Shown: positions 32,098 through 43,307, counted from the stretch's first letter. The stretch is DNA of 64,000 bases from Megaustenia siamemsis (GCA_032433765.1 JAVIAB010000051.1:80374244-80438243); one strand, 5' to 3'. Made by a program: numbers and translations. Notes: generated by a model not told the origin, from the sequence alone.

Positions 32098-33788
32098 GTG
32101 TATTTGCACATAAATTCCATTCTACCATTCAGCTGTTCACTTCAGCAAAATACATAGTCGCAAAGTCCAAAAAGTTAATCGCAGAATCTCTCAAGTAGAT
32201 TACGCCCCTGAAGTTTCATTACTGATCAGCTGTTATATTCATTAGTACGACTTTGGTCATTAGTTGGTCAAGCGGTGAGTAAGTTGTGTGTTACCATTAG
32301 ATTCAAAGAAATTTTAGGTCTACATTAAAGTTGTCATGAATACAAATAACTATAAGCCTCTGTCATATCTCTACTACACACGAAAAAGTCACGCCCCTGT
32401 CATACGCCCCACTAAACGAAGGTGTTACCAACCATGGTTACAAAGAAGGAAGACGACCGTGGTCACTAGATGGATCAGATGTAAAGTCGTTCACTTCCGT
32501 GAAATTTTAGTACACTACAACACCTAATTCTACTACTCATGAAAGTTAAGACTCTGTCATAACTCTTCTAAATGAAAGTCATTCTAGTTCTACAACTACA
32601 ACTACAACTTCCACTACTACTACAACTACTACTACTAGTACAACAACTACTATAAACAATAACTACTACTACTACTACAACTACTATAATAACTGTAACT
32701 ACTACTACTACTAGTACTACTACTACAACTACTACTATAACTACTACAACAACAACTACTACTACTACTTCAACTACAAGTTACAATGGAGGGAAGGATG
32801 GAATTCTAGTACAGGCCAAGTCCCAACTCTTAAACGCATGATAGCTACTTACATACTCCCGTCAAAACAACACTAATATAAAATACTACTACTACTCATG
32901 AAAGTTACGCCTCTGACATAAGCACACTAAAAGAATATAATTGACCATTAATTTACCGTCTCACTAAAACAACGCCACATCAGTAGACAGCTGATAAACT
33001 CATTAACGCGCCCCAGCGGTCAGTCTTATGGGCAAGCGCTCAATTTAACCTTTAATGTCCTTCTGCCGTTCAGGTATTAAACTCCTTAGCGTTGCTCATG
33101 TAGACGACTAGACTGGTTTAAGTTACTGAAGCGAAAAATTTCACAGGGAAACGGGGTCTTTGACGGGGTACCTGCTAAAGTCATTAAAGCGGCCCGCGTG
33201 TGTTTCTGTAGGTGTTGGTTACGCTTTTAGCGGCCAACTGCTAAAGCCATTAACTCGCCGGTATCCGTGTTACGGACAAGCGGTCAATTTGGGCATTAAT
33301 AAATTTCATGCTGCTGATGATTCCACGTGTTAAACGCATTAGCGAGCCCGTCGCTACTAGTTGGCCAAGCACTGAGTAAGATGTTATCATTAAATGAAAA
33401 GAAATTTTAGGTATACATTAAAAGTTGTTTTGAATAGACTGCTTTGAAAGAAAGTACAAAGTTATGTCACCCCGACGACACATTTCTCGTCCCGCTTTCA
33501 TGAGTCCCCACCACGACGAGATAACAAGACATCACGAGAGGTCAACGAGATGTCGTCAAGAACATGAAGAACTCAAAAGTCAGACACACCTTACAACCTA
33601 AACAGGTCACTTCCGGGGTCACCGACACGCGAGGTCAAAATTCTGATACGAGAGTTCACGGTCAACTCCGGGCGGTGGTAGCGAGCGGCAGATGGGGTAT
33701 ACTCTCATATAAGAAAAAACGACCCGGCGGCAGAATTTTACTTCCCTTGATGGAAAAAATACGGTCCTAATGCTAGTACCTCACTACT
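32098..33788. repeat. Right terminal inverted repeat (about 1.69 kb)
   Basis: Reverse complement of 27,945-29,609. It includes a (CTA)n stretch (32,595-32,775) and an internal direct repeat: 32,262-32,345 resembles 33,358-33,440 (AGTTGGYCAAGC, GAGTAAG, AAAGAAATTTTAGGT). The outer end is CTCACTACT. Confidence 0.9.
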
Positions 33789-33889
33789 CTCATTATGGCT
33801 GAGTAAACCCTGAAGCCGTCGGTTGGGATCGAACCCTACCTCTTGTCCTTTCTAGTCCAGTTCACTAACCATTGAGCTATCGCGGCTCC
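33789..33889 (-). mobile_element. tRNA-SINE family 1, copy 2, tRNA head half
   Basis: It starts with the second target duplication CTCATT and continues ATGGCTGAGTAAACCC, then box B (GGGATCGAACCCTA, complement of GGTTCGATCCC) and box A (complement TAGCTCAATGGTTAGTG). The SINE target duplication ends at 33,901. Confidence 0.85.
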
Positions 33890-33901
33890 ATAATATAGTA
33901 A

Positions 33902-35320
33902 CTAATTTTATTTATCATTTGGATATTGTCACAAAAATAATATCACGTGAGGCTGCAGTAAATCTGGATGAAACGGGAAAACAAATACAACTTGTTTGTA
34001 GCAACTTTGCTTAAAGAATTTTTGTTAGTAAAGCTGTTACATAAAATTTTATGTATATTTTTTTTTGTGGTAATAATTTTGTATTGGCGCCAAATTACTT
34101 TTATTTTTTTTTTTACATTTGTTTGGGAACGCACACTCACATCATTTGGTAGATCAGGCAATTAGGATATTTGCCGTCATGTTTGTTGCTCTTCAAATAA
34201 AAACATCAATTACCTTGTTGTATAGTAAGCCATTGATTAGCCGGCTACATCTTGGGACAATTAGTGTGGATAATCGAGTTTCAACTATTTTTAAAGAGAG
34301 GATCAGTAACGTAGTGGAAAAGGGTTAGCTTGGTGATTTAATAAATGTGGATCGGGCGCACATCAGTCGACCCACAGGGTCAAAGAAATGGGTACCTCAT
34401 TGAGTTGGAGAACGAGATTGGTAACGATGAAGATCCCTGTCTTCTCTTTCCACCCCTTCCTCTGAATCTTCCTTTAAGATTATATATGGCCTAATACGCT
34501 GTTTCCTTTAAGGTACTTTTTATAAATGCGTTATGCAGGGTGTCTCACTCGTTATCGACCTTGACATTTCCTCAATAATTCTGAAACTAATGAAGATATT
34601 GCAACGAAATTTGAACAGGAGTAAGTTCATTGTTCGGGAAATTAAAATAAACATGTTTGGAGAGTGTCTCTGTGTATGTGCAATTGTTGTGACAAGCCTC
34701 TATGCTGATCTCTGTCGTTTGACTGAGGGTACCTACCCAATACGGTTGTCGTTCGTGAGCATTATTATACAGTACATGTGAGTACATATAGAGTGTATAT
34801 GATAACAGGAATATGTGTTGGTATACAAGCGAGTGATGAAAAGAGTGTTTAGTGGTAAATCCATTAAATAAATGATTTTCGGGTCGGTAACGAGTGAGAC
34901 ATTATATAACATCGCAGGAGAATTTAATCGAAATCAAATTTAAAAAAAAACAAAAAAAAAAACCTAGAAGCTATAGTAGATTGTAATGAATATTTTAAAA
35001 AAATAAATAAATAGCTGCCAAATTAATGTAGACTACTCAGCACGATACAGTTTGATCTCTCATCGAGAACGAAATCGCTAGCAAAATGAGATTGACATAG
35101 CGACCGACATACATGACAGTTCTGACTCTTGATTGTAATCTTTGACAATAGCTTCAACGCAATAAGAGCCATTCCCTGTTCTATTCTGTCCTGGCTGGTT
35201 GTGTCTTATGGAAATAATTAAATTAAGTCATACAAAATATCAGTCACGTTTGTGATGTATAGGGAACATAGTGCTATAGCGCACGATCTTCTCTCATTAC
35301 GGATGATGTAAAGGTAAGGT
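33902..35320. other. Unassigned
   Basis: AT-rich; no supported gene. Short frames (33,968-34,165; 34,533-34,781) match nothing I know. Confidence 0.35.
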
Positions 35321-35324
35321 AGAG

Positions 35325-35482
35325 TACGAGACTTGAACCGGCGTCTTATCACGCGTGTTTCCACTCATGTGTGCTCGGCCGCCTATCCAGAAATGTTCGG
35401 AGAAGTGCGGTCAATCACGTTTAAACCCGACCTTTTGTCCTTTGTAGTCCACTTCACTAACCACAGAGCTCTAGCGACTCCC
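35325..35482 (-). repeat. Two adjacent tRNA-like SINE heads (fragments)
   Basis: 35,330-35,392 (minus) has box B GGTTCAAGTCTC and a GGCGGCCGAGCAC box-A-like region, a tRNA type different from family 1. 35,405-35,482 (minus) is a decayed family 1 head: box A TAGAGCTCTGTGGTTAGTG, then AAAGGACAAAAGGTCGGG. Confidence 0.5.
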
Positions 35483-35679
35483 CGCCTTCGGCATGGGTGA
35501 GTTTAATTAACAATTTTACCTAGACAGTGGCCATTTTGATCTATTCTTTCGACTTCTTTCTTTCGAAATTCCTTTCACGCGTGCGACCTAGTTTTGTAGC
35601 GGTATCCGATAGGGCAAGGCATTGGATCTTAATTTCAAGAGCCTGGGGAAGTGTCAAACCACAAAGAAACTACTGATTC

Positions 35680-35770
35680 GAAGTTACAAATTCCCACCAC
35701 CTATGGCGAGATTAGAACCCAGAACCATCTTGTCCAGAAACCAATGACTTATCTCTAGACCACCCAGTTC
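35680..35770 (-). repeat. Third tRNA-like sequence (SINE head)
   Basis: Minus strand: TGGGTGGTCTAGAGATAAG (box A-like) and GGTTCTGGGTTCTAATCTC (box B-like). Too mismatched for a working tRNA; more likely a SINE head. Confidence 0.45.
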
Positions 35771-35983
35771 CTCGTGATATTCGAACTGGACAGGGATTGT
35801 TGAATAGCTCTTGAACATTTTTTGTTGTTGTTAAATGACACAGTTAAAAAGCGAATCGATAATTTGTCAGCAAATATTAAGAAACATTTATAAGAATTTC
35901 GCACCTGTCTTTATTTTGCTCGGGAATTGAACACCATATCATAACAAAGCAACGCACTGAATATAGTAAAAGTAAAGTAAAGT
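35771..35983. other. Unassigned
   Basis: Ends in a short AGTAAAGTAAAGTAAGTA run. Confidence 0.3.
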
Positions 35984-36420
35984 AAGTAGTTCTTAAATGT
36001 TATGTAGAGTCAGTCTTAACATATGGATGTGAATCATGGACAATAGGACAACAGACAAGAAAATCACCGGAGTCTGTAGAAATGTGGTTTTACAGAAGAA
36101 TGTTGAGAATACAATTGACAGCTAAGAAGAATAATGAAAATGTTCTGAATGAGGTCAAAGCAAAAAGAGAGCTAATTTCCAATATTAGGAAGAAACAATC
36201 ATCATTTTTTAGCCATGTAATGAGAAGAGAACAAGTGGAATATATTGTAACAACTGGAAAAATTGAGGGACGAAGAGATAGAAGGAAGCAAAGAGAAAAT
36301 ACCAGACAGCTTATGAGAATGACTTGGCGGAGGGTCAACAACAGAAATGATAAATAACTGTCGAGATCGAAAGTTGTGGAGAGACATGATCACCTATGCC
36401 AGTAGGCCCGGTACTTAATT
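35984..36420 (+). pseudogene. RTE family C 3' end
   Basis: Begins within the CY.EP.LTYGCESWT segment, then MWFYRRMLRI, RELISNIRKKQSSFF, MRREQVEYIVTTGKIEG and a broken end. The tail TTAATTATGATGA is at 36,414-36,426. One frameshift near 36,340. Confidence 0.85.
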
Positions 36421-36423
36421 ATG

Positions 36424-36645
36424 ATGAAAGTAAAGAGCCCCGTCACGACACGTATAGGGAATCTGGTGTTAGTGACCATAAATTTTACAGACCTTCAGCA
36501 CATGATTTTTGGGGTAATGTGGTTGGTATTACGCCAGTGCCGCTTTACTTTCCCAGAAAAAATCCGGTACCCATTTAAGGCTTGGTGAACCCGGAAGCCG
36601 TCGATTGGGATCGAACCCTACCTCTTGTCCTTTGTAGTCCACTTT
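36424..36645 (-). mobile_element. tRNA-SINE family 1, copy 3, lacking box A
   Basis: From AGTAAAGAGCCCCGTCACG through the body to box B and TCTTGTCCTTTGTAGTCCACTT. The head is truncated. It directly abuts the RTE family C tail. Confidence 0.8.
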
Positions 36646-37119
36646 AATTGTAAGTGATCTTTAATGAATCAATTAAAAAATAAAAGGAAATAGCTCTATT
36701 CAGAACTCTCCGTATATGTTTGCAAAAATATGGGCAGTGATTACATACATCTCATTAACTTTTGCTACACTGTAGAACTGATTGACTATTCACAGCCATT
36801 TGTAGCTTTGCTGAGACCTGAGGGTTGAGAGGTAAATCCGGAAATCACCCAAGCTTTGTGACGTCTTCACATAAGCAAGCTATGGACGATTGACGTTATT
36901 TTACTCACAGCTGCCCCTGCTCGCAAAACTGAAAACGTCACAAACTTTGGATGATGCACTTCAAACCGCGGGCCAAGTTTATTATAGATGGCTGTGGACT
37001 ACACAGGGTAAAGATTTGTTTCACTTTTTGAGATTGCGAGACGAAATACGATTATTGTCATTGATAGCATATTACACTCCAGCCCTCCTCGCTGGCCAAA
37101 TTGTTTCTTCCTTAGTCAA
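36646..37119. other. Unassigned
   Basis: An 89-codon plus frame (36,890-37,159) is not recognised; its end runs into the minisatellite. Confidence 0.35.
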
Positions 37120-37357
37120 ATTAGCATACATATCTGATATCTTCACCATATATGTCTGATATCTTCACCATATATGTCTAATATCATCACCATATATGTC
37201 TGAGATCTTCACCATATATGTCTGATATCTTCACCATATATGTCTGATATCTTCACCATATATGTCTGATATCTTCACCATATATGTCTGATATCTTCAC
37301 CATATATGTCTGATATCTTCACCATATATGTCTGAGATCTTCACCATATATGTCTGA
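37120..37357. repeat. Minisatellite, 20-bp unit ATATGTCTGATATCTTCACC (part 1)
   Basis: About 12 copies. The array continues at 38,388-38,440 and 38,693-38,780, interrupted by an RTE-containing insertion and then a SINE. Confidence 0.92.
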
Positions 37358-38150
37358 TCATCATCATCATCAAGTACCGGGCCTGCTGACGTAGGTGATC
37401 ATGTCTCTCTACAACTTTCGATCTCGGCAGCTATTTATCATTTCTGTTGTTGACCTTCTGCCAAGCCATTCTCTTAAGCTGTCTGTTATTTTTTCTAATT
37501 GCTTCCCTCTATCTCTTCGTCCCTGAATTTTTCCAGTTGTTACAATATATTCCAGTTGTTCTCTTCTCATTACATGGCCAAAAAATGATGATTGTTTCTT
37601 CCTAATATTGGAAATTAGCTCTTTTTTTTTTTGCTTTGACCTCTCTCAACATCTTTATTACTCTTCTTAGCTGTCCATGGTATTCTCAACATTCTTCGGT
37701 AAAGCCACATTTTTACAGACTCCAGTGATTTTCTTGTCTGCTGTCCTATTGTCCATGATTCGCATCCATATGTTAAGACTGGCTCTGCGTAACATTTAAG
37801 AACTCTTTTTCTTGTCTCTATTGTCAAAAATGGATTGCATGGTATCTTCCTCATTTGTTTGAAAGCTGCTTTTGCCTGAGCCATTCTGCATCTCACCTCT
37901 TTTGTATATCTTCCGTCTGAGGTTAACAAAGTTCCCAAATATTTAAATTCATTTACCTGTTTTAATATTGTTCCACTTGTCTGTATTGTGCACTGTATTG
38001 TGATGTCTTTTTCTTTGTTGTTACCATTACCTCTGTCTTTTTGCTATTAAGGCTGAGGCCTTTATTTTTGCTTTCTTTCACTATAATGTCCAACATTTCT
38101 TGTAACTCATTTTCACTCTTAGCGATTAAGACTGTGTGGCGATTCATGAT
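37358..38150 (-). pseudogene. RTE family C, longer 3' copy inside a minisatellite
   Basis: The tail CATCATCATCATCAAG (37,359-37,374) merges with the minisatellite unit. Minus strand then gives the C-terminus, ESWTIGQQTRKSLE, GTLLTSDGRYTKEV, KGLSLNSKKTEVMV and SENELQEMLDIIVKE. Several frameshifts. It stops just short of YADD. Confidence 0.85.
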
Positions 38151-38387
38151 TGTACAAAGAAGTTACGACGGTGGTTTTCTGTTGCCTTCCGTCGGTTTGT
38201 TTACGGTTGGCCCCGCTAGCCTTTGACTAAAAAGTCTCACCCACAAGGCAGTGGGGTTGTTTTACTTCAGGGTACCCTCCCTTAGTATTTTACTCTCCCA
38301 AGCTCACATGCAAGGCAGCAGGGCAGCCACAGGTTGTACTGTTTACTGCTACAGTAGCAGGTAAAATTACCCGACCTGACAAAGATA
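38151..38387. other. Unassigned insert between RTE and minisatellite
   Basis: Contains ACTAAAAAGTCTCACCCACA and TGCTACAGTAGCAGGTAAAA. Not seen elsewhere in the window; it may be part of the same insertion event as the RTE. Confidence 0.35.
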
Positions 38388-38440
38388 CCTGATATCTTCA
38401 CCATATATGTCTGATATCTTCACCATATATGTCTGATATA
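38388..38440. repeat. 20-bp minisatellite, part 2
   Basis: Two and a half copies between the two insertions. Confidence 0.9.
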
Positions 38441-38692
38441 AGTAAAGTACCCCCGTCATGCCAAGTGACGTATAGGGAAATATGGTGTTAGTGACCCTAT
38501 GTTTTACAGACCTTCAGCACATAATTTTTGGGGTAATGTGGTCGGTATTACGCCCGTGCTGATTTACTTTCCCAGAAAAAAATCCGGTACCCATTTTAAG
38601 GCTGGGTGAACCCGGAAGCCGTCGGTTGGGATCGAACCCTACCCCTTGCCATTTGTAGTCCAGTTCACTAACCACTGAGCTATCGCGGCTCC
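38441..38692 (-). mobile_element. tRNA-SINE family 1, copy 4, full-length
   Basis: AGTAAAGTACCCCCGTCATG tail side to GCTATCGCGGCTCC head. The 13-bp ATATGTCTGATAT on both sides is a target duplication within a minisatellite unit. Confidence 0.9.
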
Positions 38693-38780
38693 CATATGTC
38701 TGATATCTTCACAATATATGTCTGAGATCTTCACCATATATGTCTGATATCGTCACCATATATGTCTGATATCTTCACTC
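38693..38780. repeat. 20-bp minisatellite, part 3
   Basis: About four copies, then unique sequence. Confidence 0.9.
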
Positions 38781-39272
38781 ATTTAATAAATACAGGAGAT
38801 ACAATTGTCAAGTTTAAGACAAGATCGAAGCAATGATAAAATATAGTCAATTGTGGCGTTATCGCTTAATAACAGAAACTATGAAACATTTCCAAATGTG
38901 ACAAATTTTCTTGATTCCACCTGTGAAGAGTTTCATGGGAAAGACACATCACTTATTGCATGACATTTGGAAAATTCGCTGCGCAGTTTATGTAAAAATA
39001 TTTTCATGTTTCTTATACAAGCAAAAACTAGATTAGTGATCAATTTCTTGTTTATGTATATGTATTAGACGTGGTCACATCAACACAGGGAGACGAATTC
39101 ATAAAAATATCCACGGATTGGGCTCTGAAACTGCGGTTCCAGGAACAGTCCCTTCCAAATTTCTGGCCTAACTATCGAAAAGGGTAAAGAAAATGTTGTC
39201 TTTTGTATCTATACATCTGTATGAAGAATCATTCTCCCCTCTTGTTTATTTTAAAAATATGTAAACAAACTT
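38781..39272. other. Unassigned
   Basis: Nothing recognised. Confidence 0.35.
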
Positions 39273-39905
39273 CATCATCATTATGATGGGCCATACCGGT
39301 TGGCGTAGGCGATCATATCCTTCAATAAACGTCTATCTACAGTGCATCGTATCAGTTCTGTTGTTGACTGTTTTCTATGCCTTGACACCAAGCTATCCAG
39401 TATTTTCTCTCTTTGCCGTCCGCTTTTATTTTGCCAGTTGTAACCAAGTATTCCAACTTTCCTCTTCTCATGATGTGCCCGAAAAATGTTGATTGTTTCT
39501 TTTTGATGTTTTTTAGTAGCTCCCTTTTTGTGTTGGCCTCTTTGAGAACTTTCTCATTGGTCTTTTTAGCTGTTCAGGGAACTTTCAAAATTCTTCTGAG
39601 AAATCCCATCTCTGTGGCCTCTAATCGTCTTTTCGTTTGTTTGTCCTTGATTCGTTTCCATAGGTCAGAATTGGTTCTATTTAGCACCGATGAACTCTCT
39701 TTCTCATTTCTATTGACATAGATTTGTTGCATAAGATATTTTTCATTTTCTGAAATGCTATTGTAGTGTGGGCTGTTCTGCATTTTATTTCTGTGGTGCA
39801 TCTTCCATCTGATGTTATTATTGTGCCCAAGTATTTGACGCGTTGCACTTGTTTCAGATTTGTTCTGTTTATTTTTATGCTGTATGATGGTGATGATTGT
39901 TTGAT
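39273..39905 (-). pseudogene. RTE family A 3' end
   Basis: Tail CATCATCATTATGATG at 39,273. Minus strand carries YANRYG-like end codons, a GHIMRRGKLEYLVTT equivalent, TEMGFLRRILKVP, and KYLGTIITSDGRCTTEIKCRTA near 39,800. Frameshifted at several points. Confidence 0.82.
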
Positions 39906-40015
39906 AAACACACCTATAGTGAAATAAAACAAAGATCTCAGAGCACACATTTCAGCAATTAAGCCGTGTATGACAAGGCTTGCAAGTGAAAATAACACCA
40001 GCCTTCTAATTAATT

Positions 40016-40319
40016 GGGAGCCCCAATAGCTCAGTGGTTAGTGAACTGGACGACAAGGGGTAGGGTTCGATCCAAATCGACGGCTTCCGGGTTCACCCAG
40101 CCTTAAATGGGTACTGGATTTTTCACCGACCACATTACCCCAAAAATCATGTGCTGAAGGTCTGTAAAAATTATGGTCACTAACACCATATTCCCTATAC
40201 GCCACCGGGCGTGACGGGGGCTCTTTACTTTACTTTACTTTACTTTACTTTACTTTACTTTACCTAACTTTACTTTACTTTACTTTACTTTACTTTACTT
40301 TACTTTACTTTTTTTTTAA
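40016..40319 (+). mobile_element. tRNA-SINE family 1, copy 5, with expanded CTTTA tail
   Basis: Head GGGAGCCCCAATAGCTCAGTGG, box B GGTTCGATCC, body, then about 85 bp of (TTTAC)n at 40,226-40,310. Target duplication CTTCTAATTAATT (40,003-40,015) and CTTCTCATTAATT (40,320-40,332). Confidence 0.9.
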
Positions 40320-40479
40320 CTTCTCATTAATTATATGATTAAAGTATGTTCCTATTGCCGTCAATTGTGTGGTTAATGAGATACAATTTTGCACAATATA
40401 TATATATTCATGTCATTTTCTAGCTGTCATATTCATGCCGTTTTATATTGGTGTGTCATATTAATGGTTTGAAGGATTT

Positions 40480-41272
40480 TGTCATTTCTGTTTTTTTTCC
40501 CAGAAAGAATCAAAGACAACTGATGTTGTTGTTATTTCTGTTTTTTTCCCCAGAAAGAATCAAAGACAACTGATGTTGTTATTTCTGTTTTTTCTTCCAG
40601 AAAGAATCAAAGACAACTGATGTTTTTTTCTATTTCTGTTTTTTCTTCCAGAAAGAATCAAAGACAACTGATGTTGTTATTTCTGTTTTTTTTCCCAGAA
40701 AGAATCAAAGACAACTGATGTTGTTATTTCTGTTTTTTCTTCCAGAAAGAATCAAAGACAACTGATGTTTTTTTCTATTTCTGTTTTTTCTTCCAGAAAG
40801 AATCAAAGACAACTGATGTTGTTATTTCTGTTTTTTTCCCAGAAAGAATCAAAGACAACTGATGTTGTTGTTATTTCTGGTTTTTCTTCCAGAAAGAATC
40901 AAAGACAACTGATGTTGTTATTTCTGTTTTTTCCCCAGAAAGAATCAAAGACAACTGATGTTGTTGTTATTTCTGTTTTTTCCCCAGAAAGAATCAAAGA
41001 CAACTGATGTTGTTGTTATTTCTGTTTTTTCCCCAGAAAGAATCAAAGGCAACTTATGTTGTTGTTATTTCTGTTTTTTTTTCCAGAAAGAATCAAAGAC
41101 AACTGATGTTGTTATTTCTGTTTTTTTTTCCCCAGAAAGAATCAAAGACAACTGATGCTTTTTTCTATTTCTGTTTTTTTCCCAGAAAGAATCAAAGACA
41201 ACTAATGTTGTTATTTCTGGTTTTTTTTCCCAGAAAGAATCAAAGACAACTGATGTTGTTGTTATTTCCAAT
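40480..41272. repeat. Minisatellite, about 46-54 bp unit, with splice-acceptor-like core
   Basis: About 16 copies of TTTCTGTTTTTTTCCCCAG followed by AAAGAATCAAAGACAACTG and ATGTTGTTGTTA. Unit length varies by the T run and the number of GTT triplets. Frames on both strands are by-products. Confidence 0.95.
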
Positions 41273-41284
41273 CTGAAAGAGATC

Positions 41285-41520
41285 ATTAGGAGAACGGCTG
41301 GCCAAGACGTAACTTGTCGTTCTGCAAACAGGGAGATCGCGGGTTCGAATCACGGCTGGATCGCAAGTTTTTTTTTCTTTTGGAGGTGAAATAAAAAGTT
41401 TGACCCGAACGGACACCTCGTGACTACTTCATTGGACAGAAGGCCATTTTTAGACCTATACATCCCGCTGGTAACCCAAGAAATGGGAAATAGGTCTTAC
41501 ATGTAGTTTTAAAAATATTT
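41285..41520 (+). mobile_element. Candidate second tRNA-SINE (family 2)
   Basis: A tRNA-like head with TGGCCAAGACG (box A-like) and GGGTTCGAATCAC (box B) at about 41,298-41,356, then a T-rich linker and a body with CATCCCGCTGGTAACCC. No second copy or target duplication was seen, so the boundaries are loose. Confidence 0.45.
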
Positions 41521-41756
41521 ATTTATTAAAATAAGGAATCATTCCAATAAAAATATGATATGATTATATGCAATAAATATCTCATTGTTCACTCCAACCC
41601 AAATGTGAAGACCCTTCACGAGAAGCTATAAATAAATATTTGATGCCCTCTGGTATTTTAAATCTTTATTGACGCCTTGGTGTCAGCGGCAAAAAAAATA
41701 TATTAATAGGAAGTCTGTGGTAAAGAAAATATTGAGAATCGCTCACCTAAAACGTT
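41521..41756. other. Unassigned AT-rich spacer
   Basis: Nothing recognised. Confidence 0.3.
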
Positions 41757-42568
41757 AATGTTCGCATGGAGAATGAAGCTTGCCCAGGTTTGAGCTATTG
41801 TACTTGCTATGAAATGGAGAGTGAAGCTTGCCCAGGTTTGAGCTATTGTACTTGCTATGAAATGGAGAGTGAAGCTTGCCCAGGTTTGAGCTATTGTACT
41901 TGCTATAGCATGTAGAGTGAAGCTTGCCCAGGTTTGAGCTATTGTGCTTGCTATAGCATGGAGAGTGAAGCTTGCCCAGGTTTGAGCTATTGTACTTGCT
42001 ATAGCATAGAGAGTGAAGCTTGCCCAGATTTGAGCTATTGTACTTGCTATAGCATGGAGAGTGAAGCTTGCCCAGGTTTGAGCTATTGTGCTTGCTATAG
42101 CATGGAGAGTGAAGCTTGCCCAGGTTTGAGCTATTGTACTTGCTATAGCATGGAGAGTGAAGCTTGCCCAGATTTGAGCTATTGTACTTGCTATAGCATG
42201 GAGAGTGAAGCTTGCCCAGGTTTGAGCTATTGTACTTGCTATGAAATGGAGAGTGAAGCTTGCCCAGGTTTGAGCTATTGTACTTGCTATAGCATGGAGA
42301 GTGAAGCTTGCCCAGATTTGAGCTATTGTACTTGCTATAGCATGGAGAGTGAAGCTTGCCCAGGTTTGAGCTGTTGTACTTGCTATGGCATGGAGAGTGA
42401 AGCTTGCCCAGGTTTGAGCTGTTGTACTTGCTATGGCATGGAGAGTGATGCTTGCCCAGGTTTGAGCTGTTGTACTTGTTATGGCATGGAGAGTGAAGCT
42501 TGTACAGGTTTGAGCTGTTGTACTTGCTATGGCATGGAGAGTGAAGCTTGCCCAGGTTTGAACTCAAA
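41757..42568. repeat. Minisatellite, 48-bp unit, open on both strands
   Basis: About 17 copies of a unit starting TTTGAGCTATTGTACTTGCT. Since 48 is a multiple of three, one plus frame reads a 16-residue repeat (LSYCTCYSMESEACPG) for 223 codons and one minus frame reads NLGKLHSPCYSKYNSS for 270 codons. No upstream start context, introns or relatives support a gene. Confidence 0.95.
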
Positions 42569-42990
42569 TTTACTTACTATGGCAATTCTTATTTCAGTTG
42601 CTTGAGAAAGAGTGCTTTCGATGTCTATGGAAATAACTTGGCTTTGACCTCTTGAAGAAAGGTTTTAAATAAGCTGTTGTACTTGCTATGGCATAGTTGT
42701 TAGTTTTGTCTTCGATGGGAAAGGGAAACTTGAGAGCGAATTGGACAACAATGAAAGAAAGAAGTGGGAGAAACTTAATCTAATAAGTGAATGCCAAGAA
42801 CATGAATAGGAAATACCTATTTTAGACATTTCAATCATGTCCCATATAACTATACAGAATCTGACTGCACAGAGAAGACCATAACAAAAATGGCATATGT
42901 AGCGTCTTATTACAGATTATAAGTATTAGTAATTAACCAGTAGAATGTGTGGGAAAAATAGAAGTAAAGAGAAGAAATTAAATATGAACA
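42569..42990. other. Unassigned
   Basis: Nothing recognised. Confidence 0.35.
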
Positions 42991-43004
42991 TTGAAATAAA
43001 GTCT

Positions 43005-43306
43005 GGAACAAACACTAGAAACACATCACAATTCAATACAATTCAGAGCCGGCAAAAACATTCAGATTTAAATTGAAAAATAAATTTTGTTGCAAAAAAG
43101 TCTGGTTCGATCTTGATCGACGGCCTGCAGGTTCACCTAGCTTTGAATGGGTACCGGATTTTTTCTGGGAAAGTAAAGCGGCACGGGCGTAAAATCGAGC
43201 ACATTACCCCAAAAATCCAGTGCCAAAGGTCTTTAAAAATTGTGACCACTAACATCATAGTCCTTATACGCCATTTGGCGTGACGGGACAGTTTATTTAC
43301 TTTTTA
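43005..43306 (+). mobile_element. tRNA-SINE family 1, copy 6, with an altered head
   Basis: The body from GGTTCGATCTTGATCGACGG (43,105) to GACGGGACAGTTTATTTAC is typical. The usual box A region is replaced or heavily diverged (43,005-43,100). TTGAAATAAAGTCT at 42,991-43,004 and 43,307-43,320 looks like a 14-bp target duplication. Confidence 0.65.
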
Positions 43307-43307
43307 T

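Larger units (their letters stand above)
27945..33788. mobile_element. Polinton-like element with very long terminal inverted repeats, no intact viral genes
   Basis: Total 5,844 bp: left terminal repeat 27,945-29,609, interior 29,610-32,097, right terminal repeat 32,098-33,788. Both ends start AGTAGTGAG. A 6-bp target duplication (CTTATT/CTCATT) sits in a SINE that can be pieced together on both sides. Polintons are known for 6-bp duplications, long terminal repeats and AG ends, so this fits; there is no integrase, polymerase B, ATPase or capsid gene inside, making it a non-autonomous or eroded copy. Terminal motifs link it to the right end of the capsid block at 6.66-7.05 kb. Confidence 0.8.

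Noticed and set aside
36890..37159. 89-codon frame as a gene
   Set aside because: Its end is minisatellite sequence and no domain is visible.
41755..42605. Frames of 223 and 270 codons on opposite strands as genes
   Set aside because: They lie wholly in a 48-bp tandem array whose unit is a multiple of three; no start context or relatives.
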